Below are positions 45,952-55,476 of a stretch of DNA of 64,000 nucleotides, in pieces. A program made the position numbers and the translations under genes. Positions within the stretch are counted from its first letter, which is position 1, and every line of letters starts with the position of its first letter. The notes beneath the pieces were generated by a model. The model searched no databases. It was not told the DNA's origin and saw only the letters and a list, made by a program, of their open reading frames with translations. This DNA is from Pontibacter diazotrophicus (GTDB lineage: Bacteria > Bacteroidota > Bacteroidia > Cytophagales > Hymenobacteraceae), in the NCBI RefSeq assembly GCF_003367245.1, contig NZ_QRGR01000028.1, positions 1 through 64,000 on the forward strand, written 5' to 3'.

Positions 45952-46203
45952 TTATTTTAAAGAATCTCCAACATAAGGCAAAATCGCAAGGTGTCTTGCT
46001 CTGGCAACTGCCTGAGATACTTTGCGCTGGAACTTCAGGCTTGTACCTGTAAGTCTTCTAGGAAGAATCTTGCCCTGCTCGTTCACAAACTTCAGCAGGA
46101 AGTTACCATCTTTGTAGTCGATATACTTGATACCGCTTTTCTTGAAACGGCAGTATTTCTGACGATTCTCTTGCTTGTGTACTCTTTCGTTAACTAAGCT
46201 CAT
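45952..46203 (-). CDS. rpsR: 30S ribosomal protein S18
   Basis: The 83 residues match S18: YCRFKKSGIKYIDYKD near the N-terminus, then ILPRRLTGTSLKFQRKVSQA and ARARHLAILPYVGD. In the ribosome it binds S6 on the 30S platform. The stop codon of rpsF and the start of rpsR share a base (46203), suggesting translational coupling. Confidence 0.98.
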   Translation of the reverse strand: MSLVNERVHKQENRQKYCRFKKSGIKYIDYKDGNFLLKFVNEQGKILPRRLTGTSLKFQRKVSQAVARARHLAILPYVGDSLK

Positions 46204-46571
46204 TATGCTTTAACCTCCTCTTTTTTAGCTTGAGACTTGAATTCACCGTTTCTTCTGCGCTCGTTGTAAGTCACAGCGTGCTTGTCAAGGGCAGTAGTCA
46301 AGAAACGAACAACTTTTTCATCACGGCGATAAGCCAGCTCAAGAACATCCACAACAGTGCCGGGTGCCTTAAATTCAACGAGGTGGTAGAAACCTGTCGA
46401 TTTCTTCTGGATTGGGTAAGCAAGCTTACGAAGACCCCAGTTCTCTTCGTGAATAATGTCGGCGCCATTTTCCTTAAGCACCTGTCTGAACTTCTCGACC
46501 GTTTCTTGCATCTGCGCCTCGTTCAACAGAGGCGTCAGGATGAAGACCGTTTCGTAATTTTTCAATTCCAT
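46203..46571 (-). CDS. rpsF: 30S ribosomal protein S6
   Basis: The 122-residue S6 is placed from ATG 46571 (MELKNYETVFILTPLLNEAQ). A longer in-frame start at 46604 would overlap the promoter region. Core features are VEKFRQVLKENGADIIHEENWGLRKLAYPIQ and the C-terminal FKAPGTVVDVLELAYRRDE. It is the first gene of the three-gene ribosomal operon, with a strong Bacteroidota-type promoter 30 bp upstream. Confidence 0.97.
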   Translation of the reverse strand: MELKNYETVFILTPLLNEAQMQETVEKFRQVLKENGADIIHEENWGLRKLAYPIQKKSTGFYHLVEFKAPGTVVDVLELAYRRDEKVVRFLTTALDKHAVTYNERRRNGEFKSQAKKEEVKA

Positions 46572-46601
46572 CGGTTCGATTATGATTTTAATTTTAGCCT
46601 G

Positions 46602-46633
46602 CAAAGGTAGAAGTTAAATCTCTTGAAAGCAAG
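46602..46633 (-). promoter_or_regulatory. Promoter of rpsF-rpsR-rplI
   Basis: On the minus strand, CTTG (46630-46633) is followed after 20 bp by TACCTTTG (46602-46609), a full match to TAnnTTTG. This is a strong fit to the Bacteroidota consensus and lies 30 bp before the rpsF start. Confidence 0.75.
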
Positions 46634-47039
46634 TTATTGTCATATAATTTATGATGAAGACAGCGCGTAACTACCTGAACAGGAAGTTAATTAACAGAAC
46701 CGGAAGCTGGTCTGCTAACTCCTATATATAAGGAGTCATTTAAGAAAGCACACGAACGGTATAGGAGAACTTCTGCACGTGTGTTCATTAACTCATATAT
46801 AATATGGAATTGTACTGTTATTTTGTATCTGTTCAAAACAAGTGCGGCAATATCTTGTTAAGATAATGAGTATAAAAAATATGAAAAAATTTATACAAGA
46901 GGAGGCGTGTATAGGATTGTTCTATTTATAATAATTCTAAATAAAAAGCCTGTAATATCATCGGAGAGGGCATTATATTGAACAGAAGGTTCGAGCATAA
47001 GCATAGGTTCTTCTAAGGCCAAATAATAAACTTATTCTG
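46634..47039. other. Divergent intergenic region upstream of actA
   Basis: About 400 AT-rich bases between the rpsF and actA promoters. No gene was recognised. There are small hairpins (ACTCCT/AGGAGT at 46718-46736; TATCTT/AAGATA near 46851-46865) and a CACACG/CGTGTG pair at about 46749-46785. These may be regulatory, but none matches a known riboswitch. Confidence 0.4.
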
Positions 47040-47070
47040 TTTGATTAATGGAATTCGCATAGTAGATTTG
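47040..47070 (+). promoter_or_regulatory. Promoter of the ACIII-cox operon
   Basis: TTTG (47040-47043), a 19-bp spacer, then TAGATTTG (47063-47070) match the TTTG-N19-TAnnTTTG consensus. It lies 53 bp before the actA ATG and is the only strong promoter seen for the whole 16-kb operon. Confidence 0.75.
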
Positions 47071-47123
47071 TGGCCGTTAAGCATTTTTACCACAACTAAA
47101 CACTCACTCAAGAGATCTTGGCT

Positions 47124-48461
47124 ATGATTAGCTGTATAGTTAAAACAAAAATCAAAGTTTTCCTCGCCTTCCTGATCGCTTTGGTTGTTTCCTTCGGCGC
47201 CTATGCCCAGGGAGAAAGCGAGCAGGCAGAAGTATCACAAAAGGGAGTAACGCCTGGAGCGACAGAAGGAGCTGCAGCGGCTGCAAATACAAGCGGACTC
47301 CCTATTGATGATCAAGCCGTAGTGACTGCAGGAGATGCACTGTTCAAGAACAACTGTGCCGTTTGTCACTCTGCCGGTTCTGATGTAATTGTTGGCCCTG
47401 GCCTTGCGGGTATAAACGAGAGAAGAAGCCATGACTGGCTGATTCGATGGATAAAGAACTCGCAGGCACTAATACAGGCAGGTGACCCTGAGGCAGTTGC
47501 TGTCTATAATGAGTATAACAAGCAGGCGATGCCTTCGTTCAATTTTACTGACGAGGAAATCACCGCTATCCTTACTTATATCGCTTCTGCTGAGGCAGAG
47601 GTTGCAGCAGTGCCAACAACTGTTGGTTCAGATGGGTCGCAGACTCCCGGTGAAGGTGTTGGTACAGATGCAATTGGCGCGGTAGGCGGTTACCTGGATA
47701 TTATCCTGGTGGTGCTGATTGTTGTGCTGATTGTGTTGGTGGTAACCTTGTTGCTGATTACGTCGCTCCTGAAGAACTACCTGAACGCTAACCGTAAGTT
47801 GAACGAGTATGACAACGAGGTAGTTAACCAGCGTTTCGACTTTTCCAAGATTTACAAATCCAAGGCTGTTCGCACCCTGGTGGTACTCATCTTTGTGGTG
47901 GTGCTCCTTGACCTGACGCTGGATACAGCAATGGGTATTGGTATTCAGCAAGGATACCAGCCGCGGCAGCCAATTGCTTTCTCGCACAAGCTGCATGCCG
48001 GCGAGCACCAGATTAACTGTAACTACTGCCACACTACTGTATATAAGAGCAAGAGTGCCAGTATTCCTTCCGCCAATATCTGTATGAACTGCCACAGCCA
48101 GATACAGACAGAGTCTCCTGAGATTCAAAAGATTTACAGAGCAATAGAGCGCAACAGGCCAATTGAATGGGTGCGTGTTCATAACCTGCCTGACCTGGCT
48201 TACTTCAATCACTCGCAGCATACGCAGGTTGGTGGGATAGAGTGCCAGACATGTCACGGTCCGATTCAGGAAATGGATGTCGTGTACCAGTATTCTCCAC
48301 TTACAATGGGCTGGTGTATTGACTGCCACCGCGAAACTCCGCTTAACACAGAAGGCAATGGCTATTACGATAACCTGGTAGAGCTGCACGAGGCAACTTC
48401 TAAAGGCGCGTTCACGGTGTCATCCAATGGTGGTACAGAGTGTTACAAGTGTCACTACTAA
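47124..48461 (+). CDS. actA: ACIII subunit ActA, multiheme c-type cytochrome
   Basis: The start is taken as ATG 47124; a TTG two codons earlier is less likely. The 445-residue protein has a signal peptide (about 1-29). It has an N-terminal monoheme domain with CAVCH at 78-82, two membrane helices at about 191-215 and 250-268, and a C-terminal periplasmic region with five more CxxCH sites (299, 320, 374, 398, 440). This fits ActA fused to an extra class I-like cytochrome domain. ActA hemes carry electrons from the ActB Fe-S clusters to the cytochrome c acceptor. It is the first gene of the operon and lies 45 bp before actB. Confidence 0.9.
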   Translation: MISCIVKTKIKVFLAFLIALVVSFGAYAQGESEQAEVSQKGVTPGATEGAAAAANTSGLPIDDQAVVTAGDALFKNNCAVCHSAGSDVIVGPGLAGINERRSHDWLIRWIKNSQALIQAGDPEAVAVYNEYNKQAMPSFNFTDEEITAILTYIASAEAEVAAVPTTVGSDGSQTPGEGVGTDAIGAVGGYLDIILVVLIVVLIVLVVTLLLITSLLKNYLNANRKLNEYDNEVVNQRFDFSKIYKSKAVRTLVVLIFVVVLLDLTLDTAMGIGIQQGYQPRQPIAFSHKLHAGEHQINCNYCHTTVYKSKSASIPSANICMNCHSQIQTESPEIQKIYRAIERNRPIEWVRVHNLPDLAYFNHSQHTQVGGIECQTCHGPIQEMDVVYQYSPLTMGWCIDCHRETPLNTEGNGYYDNLVELHEATSKGAFTVSSNGGTECYKCHY

Positions 48462-48506
48462 TTTATTCTATTTCATCAATACAGATTCGAGTTTTCTAAA
48501 TATAAT

Positions 48507-51500
48507 ATGCAAGACAGAATAAAATACTGGAGAGGAATTGAGGAGTTAGAAAATACTCCGGAATTCGCTAAGCATGCTCATAACGAGTTTCCAGAATTCC
48601 TGCCTGTAAAGGAAACCAGTGCGGAAAGCTCTTTAGGTGGTAAAACCAAAAGGAGAGACTTCCTGAAGCTGATGGGCTTCAGCGTGGCTGCTGTATCGCT
48701 GGCTTCCTGCGAAGCACCCGTAAGAAAAGCAATCCCTTACCTGAACAAACCAGCGGATGTAGAGCCAGGAGTGGCCAACTGGTATGCTTCTACCTACTAC
48801 CAGAATGGTAACTATAACAGCATCCTGGTAAAAACCCGGGAGGGCAGGCCTATCAAGATTGAGCCTAACCCAATGTCGACACTTACACCCTACGGTACAA
48901 GCCCGGGTGCCCAGGCTTCTGTGCTGGGAGTGTATGACCATAACAGGCTGAGAACGCCGCTTATTGGTGGTAAAGAGGCACAGTGGCAGCAGGTAGACAA
49001 CGAAATAGCCTCACGCTTGGGCAATGTAACAGGCAAGGTGGCTTTTGTTTCCTCTACCATCATCAGCCCTTCTACCAAGCAGCTTATCAACGAGTTCGGC
49101 TCCCGTTTCGGCAACTTCGAACACGTAACCTATGATGCTAATTCAGCCTCTGGCTTGTTAAGTGCAAACGGTGGCACTGTGCCAGGCTATGACTTTAGCC
49201 AAGCACAGGTTATCGTAAGTATTAATGCTGACTTCCTGGGAACCTGGATTGCTCCGATTCCTTTTGCAAAGCAATATATACAGAACAGAAAGGTTTCGGC
49301 TGAAAACCCGACTATGTCAAAGCACTATCAGTTCGAGACGCATTACTCGCTGACTGGTGCTAACGCAGACATTCGTGTGCCTATCAGACCATCTGAGGAG
49401 GCTGCGGTAATAACTGCGTTATACAATGGTATTACGGGCCAGGGAGGCGGAGGCGAAGTTCCTGCTGCCGCTGCTGATGCAATGGCAGCTGCTATCACAG
49501 AACTGAGAGCAAGCCAGGGCAGAGCACTTGTAGTAGCCGGTTCTAACGACCCGGGCACGCAGGCGATGGTTACTGCCATCAACAGAGCCCTGGGCGCTGA
49601 AGGCACAACAATTGATACCAATGCACCTTTCTATACCAAGCAGGGTAACGATGCGGACATGATTCGCCTGATTCGTGAGATGAACGCAGGTACTGTAGGT
49701 GCTGTCTTCTTCTACAATTCAAACCCGGTTTATGATCATCCACTTGCCGCGGAAGTAGTAAGCGGTTTAGAGAGAGTCCCTCTGAAAGTGTCTTTTTCTG
49801 ACAGAGTGGAGGAAACATCACAATTAGCCGATTTCATAACGCCAGATCATCATTACTTGGAGTCGTGGAACGACAATGAGCCAAGAAGAGGATTCCTGAG
49901 CCTAACGCAGCCTACTATCAGCCCTATCTTCCTGACACGCCAGATGCAGGATAGCCTGCTGACCTGGAGTGGCAGCAATACCAACTATTACGAATATATC
50001 CGCAATAACTGGAGAAAAGTAGCAACAGGCGACTTTAACCAGTTCTGGGAGCAGGCTGTGCATGATGGTGTAGTAGAAAATGGCACTACCATGCTGACTG
50101 TGAATAATACTTTCACAGCCGCTTCTCCTGTTGCTAAACCGGTAAGTGCTGCTGCCATTGAGGCGGTTCTGTATGAGAAAGTTGGCATTGGTACAGGTGA
50201 TGGTGTGAACAACCCATGGCTACAGGAAATGGGAGACCCTATTTCTAAAGCAACCTGGGGTAACTATGTTGCCATGCCGCGTAGCATGGCCGTAGAAATG
50301 GAAATCGTACAAGGTGATGTACTACTAGTAACGCTGGCCAACGGAACATCAATGGAGTTGCCTGCTTTGATGCAGCCAGGACAGGCAAACGGCACAGTTG
50401 GTATCGCGATTGGTTACGGACGCAAATCAGACATGATGCCTGTTGCAAACGGATTGGGCGCAAACGCTTATCCTGCCGCAACAGTAGTAGATAACACCGT
50501 TCTTTACACAGGCCCGGTAACATTAGAAAAAACAGGCGCAACGTCACCAATTGCACAACTTCAGACGCACCATACTATTATGGACCGCCTGGTAGTGCAG
50601 GAGAACACGCTGGCCAAGTATAAGGAGAACCCAAAGGAGGTAACAGAATATATTCGCATCGCAACGCACGAAGGACCTGCCAAGCCGGCCACTATCTCGC
50701 TTTGGGATGACTACGAGTATAAGAACCACCACTGGGGTATGGTTGTAGACCTGAACTCCTGTATTGGTTGCGGTGCCTGTAGCGTAAGTTGCCATATAGA
50801 GAACAACGTACCGGTAGTAGGTAAGGCCGAAGTGCTGAACCGCCGTGATATGCACTGGATGCGTATCGACAGGTACTACAGCGCGGTAGAGCACGAGGAG
50901 AAGGATTACGCAACCATGGAGGATCCGGCAGATAACCCATCTGTTATCTTCCAGCCAATGATGTGCCAGCACTGTAACCATGCTCCTTGTGAGACAGTTT
51001 GCCCTGTTGCCGCTACCATGCACAGCTCGGAAGGTATGAACCAGATGGCGTACAACCGCTGCGTAGGTACCCGTTACTGTGCAAACAACTGCCCTTATAA
51101 AGTACGTCGTTTCAACTGGTTCGCTTACTTCAACAACGACAAGTTCGCCACTGAGAACTACATGATGAACAACGACCTCGGTAAAATGGTGTTGAACCCG
51201 GATGTTACGGTAAGAGCCAGAGGTGTGATGGAGAAATGTTCATTCTGCGTGCAGCGTGTGCAGCTTGCAAAACTCGAAGCGAAGCGCGAAAACAGAAGAC
51301 CACGTGATGGGGAAGCTGTAAGTGCCTGCGCCCAGTCTTGCCCAACAGAGGCCATTGTATTCGGTGATATGAAAGATCCGAACAGCCGCATCTCGCAGAT
51401 ACTGTATCGTGAGCAGGGTGAGCGTGCGTTCCACGTGCTGGAAGAGCTTAATACGCAGCCGAACGTAACGTACCTGACTAAAATTAGAAACTTAGCTTAA
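48507..51500 (+). CDS. actB: ACIII subunit ActB (TAT-variant molybdopterin oxidoreductase-like Fe-S protein)
   Basis: This 997-residue protein is a two-part fusion. After about 45 residues comes a twin-arginine-type signal KRRDFLKLMGFSVAAVSLASC (RR at 49-50). Residues about 70-700 form a molybdopterin oxidoreductase-like domain, which in ACIII carries no Mo cofactor. The C-terminal ~280 residues are a ferredoxin-like Fe-S domain with groups CIGCGACSVSCH, CQHCNHAPCETVCP, CVGTRYCANNCPY and CSFCVQRV. They probably hold three [4Fe-4S] and one [3Fe-4S] clusters, as in characterised ACIII. It faces the periplasm and sits on ActC. It takes part in menaquinol oxidation. Confidence 0.94.
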   Translation: MQDRIKYWRGIEELENTPEFAKHAHNEFPEFLPVKETSAESSLGGKTKRRDFLKLMGFSVAAVSLASCEAPVRKAIPYLNKPADVEPGVANWYASTYYQNGNYNSILVKTREGRPIKIEPNPMSTLTPYGTSPGAQASVLGVYDHNRLRTPLIGGKEAQWQQVDNEIASRLGNVTGKVAFVSSTIISPSTKQLINEFGSRFGNFEHVTYDANSASGLLSANGGTVPGYDFSQAQVIVSINADFLGTWIAPIPFAKQYIQNRKVSAENPTMSKHYQFETHYSLTGANADIRVPIRPSEEAAVITALYNGITGQGGGGEVPAAAADAMAAAITELRASQGRALVVAGSNDPGTQAMVTAINRALGAEGTTIDTNAPFYTKQGNDADMIRLIREMNAGTVGAVFFYNSNPVYDHPLAAEVVSGLERVPLKVSFSDRVEETSQLADFITPDHHYLESWNDNEPRRGFLSLTQPTISPIFLTRQMQDSLLTWSGSNTNYYEYIRNNWRKVATGDFNQFWEQAVHDGVVENGTTMLTVNNTFTAASPVAKPVSAAAIEAVLYEKVGIGTGDGVNNPWLQEMGDPISKATWGNYVAMPRSMAVEMEIVQGDVLLVTLANGTSMELPALMQPGQANGTVGIAIGYGRKSDMMPVANGLGANAYPAATVVDNTVLYTGPVTLEKTGATSPIAQLQTHHTIMDRLVVQENTLAKYKENPKEVTEYIRIATHEGPAKPATISLWDDYEYKNHHWGMVVDLNSCIGCGACSVSCHIENNVPVVGKAEVLNRRDMHWMRIDRYYSAVEHEEKDYATMEDPADNPSVIFQPMMCQHCNHAPCETVCPVAATMHSSEGMNQMAYNRCVGTRYCANNCPYKVRRFNWFAYFNNDKFATENYMMNNDLGKMVLNPDVTVRARGVMEKCSFCVQRVQLAKLEAKRENRRPRDGEAVSACAQSCPTEAIVFGDMKDPNSRISQILYREQGERAFHVLEELNTQPNVTYLTKIRNLA

Positions 51501-51519
51501 TAAATAAATCGAGAGCGTT

Positions 51520-52950
51520 ATGCAGCATGTATCTCCGATAAGAGAGCCTCTAGTAACGGGGGGCAAAACATACCACGACATCACAGAAGATGTCTGCAGG
51601 CAAGTGGAGGCAGGACCTAACCCACGTTGGGCCGCCGGCCTTGCTGTTGCACTGGTAGGTTTAGCCATATTTATATATTCAGTTTACCGGACGCTTTGGT
51701 TCGGTATTGGTGAATGGGGTCTGAACAGAACTGTAGGATGGGCCTGGGACATTACCAACTTCGTATGGTGGGTAGGTATCGGCCACGCGGGTACGCTTAT
51801 TTCCGCTATCCTCCTGCTATTCCGTCAGAAATGGAGAACATCCATTAACCGCGCAGCAGAGGCGATGACTATTTTCGCCGTAATCTGTGCCGCCATGTTC
51901 CCGGTACTGCACATGGGCCGTCCCTGGCTGGCATATTGGGTGCTCCCTTTGCCAAACACATTCGGTTCGCTTTGGGTGAACTTTAACTCACCGCTTCTCT
52001 GGGACGTATTCGCGATTTCAACTTACTTCTCAGTATCACTGGTTTTCTGGTACATCGGTCTTATTCCGGACTTTGCAACCATCCGTGACCGTGCTACAGG
52101 GCCCATCGCCAGAAGAGCTTATGCTGTGCTGTCTATGGGATGGACGGGTTCCGCAAAAGCCTGGTCACGTTACGAGACAGTGTCTCTTATTCTGGCAGGT
52201 CTTGCAACGCCACTGGTACTTTCTGTACACACCATCGTATCCATGGACTTTGCAACGTCCGTTATTCCGGGCTGGCACACTACTATCTTCCCTCCATACT
52301 TTGTGGCAGGTGCGATTTTCTCCGGATTCGCGATGGTGCTTACCCTGATGATTATCACGCGCAAGCTGTTCCACTTAGAGGATTATATTACCCTGGAGCA
52401 CGTGGAGTCGATGAACAAGGTAATCATCCTGACAGGTTCTATTGTGGGTGTCGCTTATACAACAGAGTTCTTTATCGCCTGGTATTCAGGAGTAGAGTAT
52501 GAGCAGTACGCGTTCATTAACCGTGCAACAGGTCCTTACTGGTGGGCTTACTGGTCCATGATGACGTGTAACGTAATTACACCACAGCTTTTCTGGTTCA
52601 GAAGAATCAGAAGAAGCCTGGTCCTGACGTTCATCATCTCCATTTTCGTGAACATCGGTATGTGGTTCGAGCGATTCGTGATTATTGTAACCTCGCTACA
52701 CAGAGACTACCTACCTTCTTCATGGGCTATGTTCTCTCCGACTATCATTGACGTGGGAATCTATGTCGGAACAATCGGACTGTTCTTCACCCTGTTCCTG
52801 TTGTTCTGCAAGTTCTTCCCAGTGGTGAACATGGCAGAAGTAAAGGCTATCTTAAAGTCATCTTCAGAGGTGACACATACACCTGCAAACACCATGCATG
52901 GTACTGATAAAGGTTTGAACACTACTAATCCAGAGCACAGAGATGAATAA
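51520..52950 (+). CDS. actC: ACIII subunit ActC, NrfD-like quinol-oxidising membrane protein
   Basis: This 476-residue NrfD/PsrC-like integral membrane protein is predicted to have about 10 helices. Recognisable segments are LAVALVGLAIFIYSVYRTLW, then VWWVGIGHAGTLISAILLLF and MFPVLHMGRPWLAYWVLP (a conserved His and GRPW in the quinol site region). Later segments are SVHTIVSMDFATSVIPGWHT and VGVAYTTEFFIAWYSG. ActC is the likely menaquinol-binding subunit that passes electrons to ActB. Its stop overlaps the start of actD by 8 bp, which points to translational coupling. Confidence 0.95.
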   Translation: MQHVSPIREPLVTGGKTYHDITEDVCRQVEAGPNPRWAAGLAVALVGLAIFIYSVYRTLWFGIGEWGLNRTVGWAWDITNFVWWVGIGHAGTLISAILLLFRQKWRTSINRAAEAMTIFAVICAAMFPVLHMGRPWLAYWVLPLPNTFGSLWVNFNSPLLWDVFAISTYFSVSLVFWYIGLIPDFATIRDRATGPIARRAYAVLSMGWTGSAKAWSRYETVSLILAGLATPLVLSVHTIVSMDFATSVIPGWHTTIFPPYFVAGAIFSGFAMVLTLMIITRKLFHLEDYITLEHVESMNKVIILTGSIVGVAYTTEFFIAWYSGVEYEQYAFINRATGPYWWAYWSMMTCNVITPQLFWFRRIRRSLVLTFIISIFVNIGMWFERFVIIVTSLHRDYLPSSWAMFSPTIIDVGIYVGTIGLFFTLFLLFCKFFPVVNMAEVKAILKSSSEVTHTPANTMHGTDKGLNTTNPEHRDE

Positions 52951-53467
52951 GAAATTTGTTCTAGGTATATATGACGATGAGGATGTGCTGTTGCACGCCA
53001 TCGAGAATATCCGGGCTACCGGTACTAAGATATACGATGTATTTTCTCCTTATCCTGTACACGGCATTGATGACGTATTGGGTATAAAGCGTTCAAGATT
53101 ACCTATTGTAGCCTTTTTCTGCGGTATAACAGGAACATCGTTTGCCCTTTGGATGCAGATCTGGATGCTGGGATTTGACTGGCCTATGATTATTGGTGGT
53201 AAGCCGCATATTGCGCTTCCGGCATTTATTCCGGTAACGTTTGAACTGACAGTACTATTTGCCGCATTCGGAATGGTGATAACCTTCTTTATTGTGAGCA
53301 GGCTGAAACCGTCCTTGCGGGTGAATGTTTTTGACAAGCGTTCTACAGACGATAAGTTTGTGATGGCAATCGAAGTAAAGGATGGTGTAACGGATCTTTC
53401 AGCTTTGAACAAACTACTTCGCACGAATGGCGCAGTGGAAGTTAATGAGAAGGAGGTAGTAAAATAA
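52943..53467 (+). CDS. actD: ACIII subunit ActD (DUF3341)
   Basis: This 174-residue protein of the DUF3341 family starts with a cytoplasmic domain (LGIYDDEDVLLHAIENIRATG, then VFSPYPVHGID). It has two membrane helices at about 53-72 and 95-118 (ELTVLFAAFGMVITFFIVSR), then a C-terminal soluble part (DDKFVMAIEVK). ActD is a small structural membrane subunit of ACIII. The start overlaps the end of actC by 8 bp and the stop shares a base with actE. Confidence 0.95.
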   Translation: MNKKFVLGIYDDEDVLLHAIENIRATGTKIYDVFSPYPVHGIDDVLGIKRSRLPIVAFFCGITGTSFALWMQIWMLGFDWPMIIGGKPHIALPAFIPVTFELTVLFAAFGMVITFFIVSRLKPSLRVNVFDKRSTDDKFVMAIEVKDGVTDLSALNKLLRTNGAVEVNEKEVVK

Positions 53468-54153
53468 TGAAAAGATTTACAAATATAGGCCTCAAAGCCT
53501 CTGCTGTACTTTTCTCGTCTGCAATACTGTTTGCCTGCAGCGATGAACAGAACCCGGGTCTGGAATATGCCCCCGATATGTATCATTCAATTCCCCTGGA
53601 CCCTTATTCTCAAATCAAGGAAAATAAGTTTAACCCAGGAGGTCTAAACATGCGCGAGCCGGCAAAAGGCTCTGTAGCACGTGGTAAGCAAGGGTACAAT
53701 TTGTACTTATCAACAGACACGGCTGAGGTGGCTGGTGTGGAGCTCACAAACCCATTGCGGGCGCAGCAGAACGTTGAAGCACACCTGGCAGAGGGTAAAG
53801 TTTTGTATTCTCGTTTCTGTGCGCCATGCCATGGAGAGCAAGGGGATGGTCAGGGATTGGTAGGAGTGAAGTACAAAGGCGTTCCTGCTTTCCAGGCTGG
53901 TAGAGTTGCTGAACTTCCTGAAGGCCACATCTACCATGTAATAGCAGAGGGTAGAGGACGTATGATGCCATACGGATCACAGCTTAATCCTATGGAGCGC
54001 TGGCAAGTGGTGATGTACGTGCAGCAGTTGCAGCAAGGAGAAGGAGCGACTGTTGTTACAGACGAAGAAACAGAAAATGAAGCCGGGGGTAATCCTGATA
54101 CGGACAATCCTGTAACGGGAGATGCTCCAGCTAACGATACTCCTCAAAACTAA
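53467..54153 (+). CDS. actE: ACIII subunit ActE, lipoprotein monoheme cytochrome c
   Basis: This 228-residue protein has a lipoprotein signal with lipid Cys at 24 (SAILFAC). One heme-binding motif is present, CAPCH at C118-H122 in FCAPCHGEQGDGQG, with the likely axial Met in GRMMPYGSQL. The C-terminal ~45 residues are an acidic, Asn/Asp/Glu-rich tail. In ACIII this subunit faces the periplasm and takes part in electron transfer to the oxidase. The start codon overlaps the actD stop by one base. Confidence 0.95.
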   Translation: MKRFTNIGLKASAVLFSSAILFACSDEQNPGLEYAPDMYHSIPLDPYSQIKENKFNPGGLNMREPAKGSVARGKQGYNLYLSTDTAEVAGVELTNPLRAQQNVEAHLAEGKVLYSRFCAPCHGEQGDGQGLVGVKYKGVPAFQAGRVAELPEGHIYHVIAEGRGRMMPYGSQLNPMERWQVVMYVQQLQQGEGATVVTDEETENEAGGNPDTDNPVTGDAPANDTPQN

Positions 54154-54177
54154 GTCTAGGCATAATATTTTAGGATA

Positions 54178-55449
54178 ATGACAGAAGAAAGACTCATCAT
54201 TAGCAGGAAAACGAATAACAGGTTTTTCATAATGATAGCTGTAGGTGCAGTTTTACTTATAGCAGGTATCATCTTTGCAGCTGCAGGCGGAGGAGCTGAG
54301 CATGGAGCAGAAGGAGGGCATGAGGCCGCTGCAGCTGGCCATGAAGCAGCTTCCTGGAGCAAGCGTTTATTCGTGAACCTGTGGATGAATAATGTTTATT
54401 TCACAGGTATAGCATTGATAGGAACATTCTTCGTGGCGGTACAATATGTAGCCTATGCGGGATGGTCTGTACTCATCAAGCGTATCCCGGAAGCGCTCAG
54501 CTACTACCTTCCTATCGGAGGGGTACTGATGCTGCTTATTTACCTTTTCGGTTCCCATGACATTTTCCATTGGACACACGAATACCTTTACGATGTAAAC
54601 GACCCGCGTTATGACCCTATCATAGCGGGTAAATCAGGATACCTGAACACGGCGTTTTTCCTGATTCGCATGGTAGTTTACTTCGCCCTTTGGATTTTCT
54701 TCTTCATGTGGTTGAGAAGAGAATCAATCAATGAGGATTTATACGGTGGTACAGCTTACTACCACAAGAGTATCCGCATTTCAGCGATGTTCTTGGTGGT
54801 ATTTGGTATCACTTCGTCTACTTCAGCCTGGGACTGGGTACTTTCAATTGACACACACTGGTTCTCTACCATGTTTGGCTGGTATGTATTCGCTAGCTGG
54901 TGGGTATCAGGTCTTGCAGCCATCACGCTGACAGTTATCATCCTGAAGCAGAACGGATACCTGCGTATGGTAAATGCGAACCACCTGCACGATTTAGGAA
55001 AATTTGTGTTCGCCTTCTCCATCTTCTGGACCTACATCTGGTTTTCCCAGTTCATGCTGATCTGGTATGCCAACATTCCTGAAGAATCCATCTATTACCT
55101 GGAGAGATTAGGCGGTAACGGAGGACACTATAAGTGGATCTTTTTTACCAACTTATTAATAAACTTTGTGTTCCCCTTCCTTGTTCTTATGACGAGAGAT
55201 GCGAAGCGGCAGATGATCATGCTAAAACTTGTGACAATCGCCATTCTTGTTGGTCATTGGCTTGATTTTTACCTGATGATGATGCCAGGAACAATGCGCG
55301 AAGGTGCAGGTATCGGTTTAATTGAAATAGGTACAGCACTGCTTTTCCTGGGGATTTTCCTGCTGGCATTCACAAAAGGATTAACGAAGGCTTCCCTGGT
55401 TCCCTTGAACCATCCATTTGTGGAGGAGAGTGTTCATCATCATGTTTAG
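54178..55449 (+). CDS. actF: ACIII subunit ActF, NrfD-like quinol:cytochrome c oxidoreductase
   Basis: This 423-residue polytopic membrane protein is similar to ActC in fold but diverged. It is predicted to have about 10 helices. The N-terminal ~65 residues are followed by an unusual His/Ala/Glu-rich loop (GGGAEHGAEGGHEAAAAGH). Later segments read WALWIFFFMWLRRES-like, SSTSAWDWVLSIDTHWFSTM and FWTYIWFSQFMLIWYANIPEE. ActF and ActC together form the membrane core; ActF has been proposed to take part in proton movement. The C-terminus is His-rich (ESVHHHV). It is the last ACIII gene, 27 bp before the oxidase genes. Confidence 0.94.
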   Translation: MTEERLIISRKTNNRFFIMIAVGAVLLIAGIIFAAAGGGAEHGAEGGHEAAAAGHEAASWSKRLFVNLWMNNVYFTGIALIGTFFVAVQYVAYAGWSVLIKRIPEALSYYLPIGGVLMLLIYLFGSHDIFHWTHEYLYDVNDPRYDPIIAGKSGYLNTAFFLIRMVVYFALWIFFFMWLRRESINEDLYGGTAYYHKSIRISAMFLVVFGITSSTSAWDWVLSIDTHWFSTMFGWYVFASWWVSGLAAITLTVIILKQNGYLRMVNANHLHDLGKFVFAFSIFWTYIWFSQFMLIWYANIPEESIYYLERLGGNGGHYKWIFFTNLLINFVFPFLVLMTRDAKRQMIMLKLVTIAILVGHWLDFYLMMMPGTMREGAGIGLIEIGTALLFLGIFLLAFTKGLTKASLVPLNHPFVEESVHHHV

Positions 55450-55476
55450 AAGAGATTATACTAAAAGCGTTCTATA

